This document shows, piece after piece, positions 6,498-12,124 of a stretch of 12,124 nt of DNA. How positions within the stretch are numbered: position 1 is the first letter of the stretch; every line of letters starts with the position of its first letter. This DNA comes from an uncultured Eubacterium sp. GTDB taxonomy: Bacteria > Bacillota > Clostridia > Lachnospirales > Lachnospiraceae. The DNA lies in the NCBI RefSeq assembly GCF_934295145.1, contig NZ_CAKRAS010000075.1, positions 1-12,124 on the forward strand. The letters run 5' to 3'. The position numbers and the translations under genes are program-made. The notes beneath the pieces were generated by a model that worked only from the letters and a program-made list of their open reading frames with translations, was not told the DNA's origin and ran no database searches.

Positions 6498-7232
6498 TTA
6501 ATAACCATATACATCATATATCTCATCCGTATATTTTCCCGGTTCTTTGTAAACAATCAATGGTTTTTCCACTGTCATGCGGCTTCTTCCGCCCCGCAGG
6601 CCCTCGATCAGCACCATATTCGGCTCCCGGTCCACATAGGGATATACGAGGCGCATCCGTTTCGGCTCGATGCGATACTGCACCATCAAAGAGATGATCT
6701 CTGCCAGACGGAAAGGACGGTGTACCATATAAAAACGTCCTCCTGGCACCAGAAGGCGTGCACTCTCCCGAATAATATCTTCCAGATTGCATAATACTTC
6801 ATGTCTGGCAATGGTTTTTGCCTCATGCAGATTCGTCAGTCCGTGCTGCGCGGTCATATAAGGTGGATTTGTCGTCACGACATGAAAAGAAGATGCTCCA
6901 AAAATTTTTGAAGCATCCTTAATATCACCTTCTACGATGTCGATCCGATCCTGCAGAGCATTCAGCGCCACACTGCGCCGCGCCATATCCGCACTCTCCT
7001 GCTGAATCTCCAAACCGGTAAAATGGTTTCCATCGGTCTTGGCCTCCATCAGAATTGGGATGATTCCATTTCCGCAGCCCAGATCCAGACAGTTTTCATG
7101 TTTTTTTGCCCGGGCAAAGCCGGACAGCAGCACCGCATCCATACCGAAACAGAATTTCTCCGGATTCTGGATAATACGGTAGCCGTTTCGTTGTAATTCG
7201 TCGATTCGTTCTCCCGGCAATAAATTACTCAT
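6498..7232 (-). CDS. yabB: YabB/TrmN6-family SAM-dependent methyltransferase
   Basis: The 244-residue protein is a Rossmann-fold N6-adenine-type methyltransferase. The SAM-binding motif CLDLGCGNGIIPILM lies at about 48-62, and the catalytic NPPY tetrapeptide typical of N6-adenine methyltransferases at about 124-127. The N-terminal ERIDELQRNGYRIIQNPEKFCFGMDAVLLSGFA is characteristic of the TrmN6 (YfiC) and YabB group. E. coli TrmN6 methylates A37 of tRNA1(Val), and a tRNA substrate is likely here but not shown by the sequence. Its start overlaps the ricT stop by 8 bases (ATGAGTAA), and a GGGAGG site lies in the ricT end, so the two are translationally coupled. The place between ricT and rsmI matches B. 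subtilis, but yabA before it and yazA after it are missing. Confidence 0.9.
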   Translation of the reverse strand: MSNLLPGERIDELQRNGYRIIQNPEKFCFGMDAVLLSGFARAKKHENCLDLGCGNGIIPILMEAKTDGNHFTGLEIQQESADMARRSVALNALQDRIDIVEGDIKDASKIFGASSFHVVTTNPPYMTAQHGLTNLHEAKTIARHEVLCNLEDIIRESARLLVPGGRFYMVHRPFRLAEIISLMVQYRIEPKRMRLVYPYVDREPNMVLIEGLRGGRSRMTVEKPLIVYKEPGKYTDEIYDVYGY

Positions 7233-8133
7233 TTAACTTGGAATGACCTCCCTTGTCCTCTAACTCAGCAAGTTTGCGCATTTCCTCTTTGCTCAGACGC
7301 TCGCCATGGTCTCTGCGGCGTTTGGAACGGAATTTCAGCTGTTTTACCTGATATTCGCGAATTTCTTTCTCATCCCCCATATCCACAATAACTTTCACCA
7401 GCTGGCGCAGTACGCTGACACTCTGTACCTCACCTTTCAGACCGTCCAGGGTTGTCACACGGTCACCTACATTTGGCAGACGGCTGTTTAAATATTCATA
7501 AGTTTCTTCTTCGTTTTTCAGACAACACATCAATCGTCCGCACACACCGGATATCTTGGTCGGATTCAGGGACAGATTCTGCTCTTTCGCCATCTTGATA
7601 GACACCGGCGCAAACTCTGTCAGGAATGTATGACAGCACAGTGGGCGTCCACAGATACCAATGCCGCCAAGGATTTTGGTCTCATCACGGACACCGATCT
7701 GACGCAGCTCGATTCTCGTACGGAATACACTTGCCAGATCCTTTACCAGCTCACGGAAATCAATGCGTCCATCTGCAGTAAAGTAAAATAGCAGTTTGTT
7801 GTTGTCAAACGTATACTCTGCCTGCACCAGTTTCATGGCAAGACCGTGTTTTTCAATCTTTTCCAGACAGATCTTGTATGCATCTTTTTCTTTCTCATGA
7901 TTTTTTTCTTCGATACGATCATCTTCCGGTGTTGCCACACGGATGACCGCTTTCAGCGGCTGAACCACTTCATCATCTGTAATACTCTTTGGCGGGACAA
8001 TTACGGTACCATACTCGATACCACGGGCAGTTTCCACGATAACATGGCTGCCGCGCTCCAATTTCAGGTTTTTCGGATCAAAATAATACACTTTGCCCGC
8101 CTGACGGAATCTTACTCCAGTAACTTTTATCAT
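7225..8133 (-). CDS. ricT: RicT (YaaT), PSP1-domain regulatory iron-sulfur protein
   Basis: The 302-residue protein matches RicT/YaaT. It has an N-terminal beta-rich region, a PSP1 domain (about 60-145), and the characteristic cysteine clusters CGRPLCC (C161, C166, C167) and CGRLMCC (C198, C203, C204). In B. subtilis RicT forms the RicAFT complex, which carries [4Fe-4S] clusters, assists RNase Y in mRNA maturation, and influences sporulation, competence and biofilm formation. RicA and RicF are not in this window. The C-terminus is rich in Lys and Arg (about 265-285), and a short acidic-basic stretch lies near residues 70-85. An AGGAG site 8 bases before the ATG lies within holB, and the ATGA overlap with the holB stop indicates coupling. 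Confidence 0.94.
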   Translation of the reverse strand: MIKVTGVRFRQAGKVYYFDPKNLKLERGSHVIVETARGIEYGTVIVPPKSITDDEVVQPLKAVIRVATPEDDRIEEKNHEKEKDAYKICLEKIEKHGLAMKLVQAEYTFDNNKLLFYFTADGRIDFRELVKDLASVFRTRIELRQIGVRDETKILGGIGICGRPLCCHTFLTEFAPVSIKMAKEQNLSLNPTKISGVCGRLMCCLKNEEETYEYLNSRLPNVGDRVTTLDGLKGEVQSVSVLRQLVKVIVDMGDEKEIREYQVKQLKFRSKRRRDHGERLSKEEMRKLAELEDKGGHSKLNE

Positions 8134-9182
8134 CTAATGTTCTCCTTGATCGTCAATGCCAGCATTTCCATGGTCAGGTCAAAATTTACGTTTGCCCGGA
8201 TCCGACGGTCCGCTGTCTCAATTGCTTCTAATATCTGCTGCAGTCCGCGATATGAGCATTTTTCCGCCTGATGCCGTATTTCCAACGACTGTTCGCGGAA
8301 TATCAACTGCTCCTCTGAGCCTGCTGCTTTATATAATAACACATCCCGATACCAAAACAAAACCAAATCAAAAAATTCTCTGATATCGTCTTTGAAATCG
8401 TTCAGTGGTTTTATCTCCTGTAATAAATCGTATTTGCGGACATCTCCCAGTCTGCGCAAGAGCGAGACGGTAACGTCCTTCAGTTCATTGAATCGTTCTG
8501 AGGAAGCCAGTGCCACAGCCCGCCCCACATTTCCACGGGCAAACGCCGCACAGACTTCCGCTTTGTAATCTGGCACCTGACGTTTTTTCATCAAAAATTC
8601 CCTGATTTTTTCATCACTCACCGGTTTGATGTCAAGCATCACACAACGGGAACGGATGGTCTGTAAAAACGCATCCGCGTTCGTGGTCAGAAGCAGGATC
8701 ACCGCATAAGCCGGCGGCTCCTCAATGGTTTTTAACAGGGCATTCTGTGCCTGCTGGTTCATTTTCTCCGCTTCATCCACAATGTATACTTTATATTTAC
8801 TGCTGTAGGGCTTAATCTCTATATCATGATTGATCTGCTCACGGATATCCGCTACTGAGATCGTATTTGGTTTTTCATGTGTCAGATAAATAATGTCAGG
8901 CTGATTGCTGCCTAATGCCTGCTTGCAGGAATGGCATTCCATGCACGGCTCCGCAATGATCTCCGGGTGCAGTTCTGCTTTCGGAAGTCCGACCACCTGC
9001 TCACGCTTTTGAATCGATGTCTCACACTGCAAGGCCATGGCAAACGCCTGCGCCAGCATCATTTTTCCGCTGTCCTTCGGACCGTTGATAATATACGCAT
9101 GAGATACTTTATCCATCACGATCGCGCTCTGCAGATGCGCAATCAGTTGTTCATGTCCGATAATCTCATGAAATCCTGCCAT
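8130..9182 (-). CDS. holB: DNA polymerase III subunit delta' (HolB)
   Basis: HolB is part of the clamp loader that places the sliding clamp on DNA. The 350-residue protein has the AAA+ layout: IIGHEQLIAHLQSAI at the start, a degenerate P-loop GPKDSGK (34-40), a zinc module with C53, C80, C83 and C86, the acidic YIVDEAEKMNQQAQNALLKTIEEPP segment (about 132-156) and the sensor-like IRSRC (about 175-179). A C-terminal collar-type helical region follows. The spacing between the first and second zinc cysteines is 27 residues, longer than the 9 in E. coli delta'. The start has a GAGGA site 6 bases upstream, and the kinase-like gene ends 20 bases before. The location next to ricT is the same as in B. 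subtilis. Confidence 0.93.
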   Translation of the reverse strand: MAGFHEIIGHEQLIAHLQSAIVMDKVSHAYIINGPKDSGKMMLAQAFAMALQCETSIQKREQVVGLPKAELHPEIIAEPCMECHSCKQALGSNQPDIIYLTHEKPNTISVADIREQINHDIEIKPYSSKYKVYIVDEAEKMNQQAQNALLKTIEEPPAYAVILLLTTNADAFLQTIRSRCVMLDIKPVSDEKIREFLMKKRQVPDYKAEVCAAFARGNVGRAVALASSERFNELKDVTVSLLRRLGDVRKYDLLQEIKPLNDFKDDIREFFDLVLFWYRDVLLYKAAGSEEQLIFREQSLEIRHQAEKCSYRGLQQILEAIETADRRIRANVNFDLTMEMLALTIKENIR

Positions 9183-9202
9183 TACTGTTCCTCACTAAAA
9201 AT

Positions 9203-9781
9203 TTATCGAATATAAGAAGCAATCTCCTGAGTGACCTGACCCAGATCTTTATTCAGGAAACGCCTTGTAATCCCTGCTTTTTTCAGATTTTCCTCGGAAA
9301 AATCCTGCTCATCCGCCAGAAATCTCCGACACATTTCCGCGTATTTCGGCTTTTCCTGGGAACGTTCCCGATCCAGCGCCCGCTGCAGACGCAGTCCATC
9401 GTCCACTTCCACGTAAATCGGGCAGACATGCTCCGCTCCAAAATAATCGCGGATCTGCTCATAGGCTTCCAGTGTCCCGATCATCAGATAATCTCTTTCC
9501 GCCAGAGATATCTGTCCGTCATCCGCGGTAAAATATTTCCACACACCATACACTGTATTGTATGCACGTAGTTCAATGATTTTTCCGGCATCTTCGAATT
9601 CCTTTACCTGATCTTCCGAACAGAAAAAGTAAGATTCCCCTTCTACTTCTCCGGACCGGATTGGCCGGGTCGTATACGGAATCACACGTTTTACCTTCAG
9701 GTCTTCCATTGCCAGAAGGCGGTTATAAATGGTGTCTTTTCCAGATGCACTTTTTCCCATCAGACAATAGATTTTTCCCAT
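9203..9781 (-). CDS. Guanylate-kinase-like P-loop protein in the tmk position of the cluster
   Basis: The product (192 residues from this ATG) is a P-loop kinase of the guanylate kinase fold. It has a GKSASGKDT nucleotide-binding loop (9-17), the TTRPIRSGEVEGESYFF base-binding segment (about 37-53), a conserved Glu and the TVYG tyrosine region (about 70-78), and a lid with RRFLADEQDF. Guanylate kinase makes GDP from GMP. However, the serine that contacts GMP in canonical enzymes (first Ser of VSxTTR) is Pro here (IPYTTR), and the usual LDIDxQG acidic motif reads LMIGTLEA. Activity is therefore uncertain, and a housekeeping gmk probably exists elsewhere. A GTG six bases upstream is in frame, but the AGTAGGA ribosome binding site fits only the ATG at 9781 (7-base spacing). 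It sits where B. subtilis has tmk, between the decarboxylase and holB. Confidence 0.8.
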   Translation of the reverse strand: MGKIYCLMGKSASGKDTIYNRLLAMEDLKVKRVIPYTTRPIRSGEVEGESYFFCSEDQVKEFEDAGKIIELRAYNTVYGVWKYFTADDGQISLAERDYLMIGTLEAYEQIRDYFGAEHVCPIYVEVDDGLRLQRALDRERSQEKPKYAEMCRRFLADEQDFSEENLKKAGITRRFLNKDLGQVTQEIASYIR

Positions 9782-9788
9782 GATCACA

Positions 9789-9795
9789 TCCTACT
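9789..9795 (-). promoter_or_regulatory. Ribosome binding site choosing the ATG over the upstream GTG
   Basis: The minus strand has AGTAGGA at 9795-9789. It is 7 bases from the ATG at 9781-9779 but only 1 base from the in-frame GTG at 9787, so initiation at the ATG is much more likely. Confidence 0.65.
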
Positions 9796-9811
9796 TTCGT
9801 CTCTCATATCT

Positions 9812-11317
9812 TTATAGTATAGTACACACTTCAATCCTTTGTCCACTGTAATCTTTCATTCCTTCCACTTCCATATTCCGCGTCTGGCAAATACGCAGTG
9901 TTTTCAGAATTTCCTCTGTCACACGTTCTCCCGGTGCAAGGATCGGGATTCCCGGCGGATACAGATAAACAAATTCTCCAGACACAGATTCTGCAGATTC
10001 CATCAAAGATACGGTCTGCTTTGGCGCATCCATTGCCTCGGCGATCTCCAATACTTTTTCTGCCCTGTGATAAATCTCATCCGTAGTAAATATTCCCTGA
10101 TTCAGATCAACCTCATCTCTCTGATCAATTTCCTGCAGTGCTGCAAACAGCCGGTTAAAGCCTTCTGTAGTATCCATAAGCGTTGTCAGCGCCGTCACAT
10201 AATGCCCGGAAACCATTTCCATTTCCAGATGATACCGCTCTGTCAAAAGTTCTGCCAGCTGCTGTCCATGCAGTCCGACTCTTTCCGCACAGATCAGGAT
10301 TTTTGATGGATCGCGATCCCAGATACCCGGATCCTTTTCCCCGGTTTCTCCGATTTTTCCATCTGGAGAAAGCACCGTGATCCGTTGTAGTGTTTTGCAT
10401 TTTTCATAAAAATCATGCAGGCGTTCCTCATATGCCGCAAATAGTTCCGTTCCCTGTTCCCGTAAAATCCGAGTACAGCGGTCAAGTCCCGCCATTAAAA
10501 TGTAGGAAGGAGAACTGGACTGATAAATGCCAAGGTACCATTTTACCCGCTCCAGATCAACCCACGGATTCTTTCTATAATGAAGCAGTGCACTCTGGGT
10601 ATAAGCCGGCAGAGTCTTGTGCGCACTTTCGATACACAGATCCGCACCAAGTGCCAGTGCTTTTTGCGGAAATCCCTTTGAAAAACCAAAATGAGCGCCA
10701 TGTGCTTCATCCACGATCAGTGGAATTCCTTTTGCATGCACAATCTCTGCAATTGCTGCAATATCAGAAAGGACTCCATCGTAAGTAGGTGAAGTCAGCA
10801 GAACCGCTTCCGTATCAGGGTACTGTTCCAACATCGTTTCTACCTGCTCCGGTGAGATACTTCCCTGAATACCAAAGGCTGTCTGCTTCGGATACAGATA
10901 CGTGGTTTTCAGTTCCATCAGATATACCGCATGGTACACGGCTTTGTGGCAGTTACGTGCCATCAGCAGACGACCGCCTTTTTTTACCGTTCCACACACA
11001 GCCGCCAGCAGCCCCGCCGTACTTCCGTTTACAAGAAAAAATGTCTCATCCGCACCGAAGGTTTCCGCAGCACGATGCTGAGCATCACGCAAAATACCTT
11101 CCGCATGATGCAGGTTATCAAAACCGGTAATCTCCGTAATGTCGATCTCTTCCCCAGTCCAGTTTCCCATAGACTGGCGCTTATGTCCCGGCATATGAAA
11201 TGGATAGGCATCTGTCTGACTGTATGCCAGCAGTTTTTCATCTAGATATTCTGTTTTTGGGGCAAAATGTTCCTGTCCAACTGTCGTATCCTGTTCTGTC
11301 TTCTGCTTAGGTTCCAT
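9812..11317 (-). CDS. Orn/Lys/Arg decarboxylase-family PLP enzyme (YaaO/SpeA type)
   Basis: The 501-residue protein is a fold-type I, pyridoxal-phosphate-dependent decarboxylase of the group that includes B. subtilis YaaO and the SpeA arginine decarboxylase. Marks are FHMPGHKR (about 40-47), LVNGSTAGLLAAV (about 94-106), VDEAHGAHFG with Asp203 and His206, and SAHKTLPA with the PLP-binding Lys234. A C-terminal domain follows (about 400-501) with YPPGIPILAPGE, also typical. Family members remove CO2 from arginine, lysine or ornithine to give agmatine, cadaverine or putrescine; which substrate is used cannot be read here. Length fits the short (about 480-500) bacterial form lacking the N-terminal wing domain of E. 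coli AdiA/LdcC. The ribosome binding site is weak. It follows the NAT gene by 36 bases and precedes the kinase-like gene by 30. Confidence 0.9.
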   Translation of the reverse strand: MEPKQKTEQDTTVGQEHFAPKTEYLDEKLLAYSQTDAYPFHMPGHKRQSMGNWTGEEIDITEITGFDNLHHAEGILRDAQHRAAETFGADETFFLVNGSTAGLLAAVCGTVKKGGRLLMARNCHKAVYHAVYLMELKTTYLYPKQTAFGIQGSISPEQVETMLEQYPDTEAVLLTSPTYDGVLSDIAAIAEIVHAKGIPLIVDEAHGAHFGFSKGFPQKALALGADLCIESAHKTLPAYTQSALLHYRKNPWVDLERVKWYLGIYQSSSPSYILMAGLDRCTRILREQGTELFAAYEERLHDFYEKCKTLQRITVLSPDGKIGETGEKDPGIWDRDPSKILICAERVGLHGQQLAELLTERYHLEMEMVSGHYVTALTTLMDTTEGFNRLFAALQEIDQRDEVDLNQGIFTTDEIYHRAEKVLEIAEAMDAPKQTVSLMESAESVSGEFVYLYPPGIPILAPGERVTEEILKTLRICQTRNMEVEGMKDYSGQRIEVCTIL

Positions 11318-11353
11318 CTGATTGTATCACCGCTCTTTCTGATTATTTTCTAC

Positions 11354-12124
11354 TTATCCCGCAAAATACCGGATCTGCTCTGTTGTCAGTTCTACTCCGA
11401 AGTTTTCCTTCAGGATCACCGGAAGTTCCTCCGGTATCAGCGTCTGCTCTCTGCGTATTCCGTCTGCCACTTCCCGATAAACAAGCCCCGTCAGTGCACG
11501 ATATCCACGCTCTGTGCGCAGATTGACAATCCGCTGGCGGTGAAACAGAGATTCCGCAGCATGAGACAGATAATAATTCAAAGATGTAAAATCTATCTCA
11601 TGTACTGCAATCGTGGTAAACATAACCTCCAGGCGTTCCTTTCGATTGAAAGGATCCTCATAGATATCCCGTTCCAACCGTACCCTGCGCATCGTTCCAT
11701 ACCAGCCCGGTTCGATGGCACGGATAGAAAATTCTTCTCCTTTCATCTCATGCCATACATCTTCGGGATCCGCTCTCCACAGTCCCTGAGCCGGAATTTC
11801 CATAGATGCCGGCGGCATGGCTCCGCCCAGACCGACTTCACAGAAATAGTCTTTTCCATCCAGCGTGACAATGGTTGCCCGGTGGTCAAACAGATTCTGT
11901 GAAGGATCCGTCAGACCAAACATAACTCTGCACAGACAGGGGCGTGCGTCAAATCCCATAGAGCGAAGCATCCCACAGAAAAATCCGTTCATCTCAAAGC
12001 AGTAGCCGCCTCTCCGCTGTACGATAAATTTGTCATATAACGCTTCCTCCGTCAGTGAGATCTCCTTCCGGAAATCATAGACATCGAGATTTTCAAAAGG
12101 AATGGAACACTGATGTGCATAGAT
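11354..12124 (-). CDS. Arylamine N-acetyltransferase family protein (partial, cut by right edge), Cys-His-Glu triad
   Basis: The reading frame is open to the window edge, so the first roughly 15-25 residues are missing; 256 residues are visible. The NAT family signature is clear: IPFENLDV near the visible start, RRGGYCFE with the catalytic cysteine (visible residue 42), and FDHRATIV with the catalytic histidine (81). NATs move an acetyl group from acetyl-CoA, or other acyl groups, to arylamines and hydrazines. The third catalytic position, normally Asp in V-D-V-G-F-G, is Glu here (YFCEVGLG, visible residue 96; codon GAA at 11839-11837). A Bacillus cereus NAT with the same Cys-His-Glu triad is known to be active. 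An internal ATG at 11992 is not the start, since it follows the catalytic Cys. The gene ends 36 bases before the decarboxylase gene. Confidence 0.9.
   Translation of the reverse strand: MYAHQCSIPFENLDVYDFRKEISLTEEALYDKFIVQRRGGYCFEMNGFFCGMLRSMGFDARPCLCRVMFGLTDPSQNLFDHRATIVTLDGKDYFCEVGLGGAMPPASMEIPAQGLWRADPEDVWHEMKGEEFSIRAIEPGWYGTMRRVRLERDIYEDPFNRKERLEVMFTTIAVHEIDFTSLNYYLSHAAESLFHRQRIVNLRTERGYRALTGLVYREVADGIRREQTLIPEELPVILKENFGVELTTEQIRYFAG

Noticed and set aside
7846..8271. A 141-codon plus-strand open frame over the ricT/holB junction
   Set aside because: It is antisense to two well-supported genes and shows no motif.
9839..10306. A 155-codon plus-strand open frame rich in His, Cys and Phe
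   Set aside because: It is fully antisense to the conserved C-terminal part of the decarboxylase gene; the odd composition is typical of a shadow frame.
11267..11902. A 211-codon open frame on the plus strand
   Set aside because: It is antisense to the NAT and decarboxylase genes, both of which have clear family motifs. Its translation has no recognisable domain and looks like low-quality shadow sequence.
11990..11992. ATG at 11992 as the NAT start codon
   Set aside because: The frame continues upstream to the window edge and encodes IPFENLDV and the catalytic RGGYCFE motif, so the true start lies outside the window.

Overview
The window looks like chromosomal DNA of a spore-forming, low-to-mid GC Firmicute, most likely a Lachnospiraceae-type gut Clostridia. 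The reasons are the spmA-spmB sporulation pair, a FabT-like MarR regulator, AGGAGG-type ribosome binding sites, and a gene row that parallels the Bacillus subtilis yaaO-tmk-holB-yaaT(ricT)-yabB-yabC(rsmI) cluster. The species cannot be told from the sequence alone. No tRNA, rRNA, CRISPR array, transposase or phage gene is visible. Left part (1-2145): a 170-base element with five nested inverted repeats sits at the very start. It lies downstream of spmB and spmA, both on the minus strand, which encode the membrane pair needed for spore-core dehydration. Upstream of spmA is a good match to a sporulation sigma-E promoter. That promoter overlaps one arm of a perfect 12-bp inverted repeat whose other arm contains the spmA start codon. 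Next comes a MarR/FabT-type regulator with a UUG start and palindromic operator-like boxes in its own promoter. Middle (2146-4186): one plus-strand gene encodes a membrane-anchored or secreted DUF885 protein with a metallopeptidase-like HExxxxH motif. It converges on the minus-strand MATE gene, and a very long hairpin (about 80 nt) fills the gap between them. Right part (4187-12124): a tightly packed minus-strand gene row. In transcription order it holds an arylamine N-acetyltransferase (cut by the right edge), an Orn/Lys/Arg decarboxylase-family enzyme, a guanylate-kinase-like P-loop protein, the DNA polymerase III delta' subunit (HolB), RicT (PSP1 domain), a YabB/TrmN6-type methyltransferase, RsmI 16S rRNA methyltransferase, and a MATE exporter. 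Spacings are short (36, 30 and 20 bases, then overlaps of 4 and 8 bases, then gaps of 69 and 19 bases), so most of it is probably one operon. It joins DNA replication (clamp loader), RNA processing (RicT) and RNA modification (YabB, RsmI). Points of interest are the two long structured intergenic elements, the sigma-E promoter/start-codon hairpin at spmA, the kinase-like gene in the usual tmk slot, and a NAT with Cys-His-Glu in place of Cys-His-Asp. I saw no clearly new multi-gene system.
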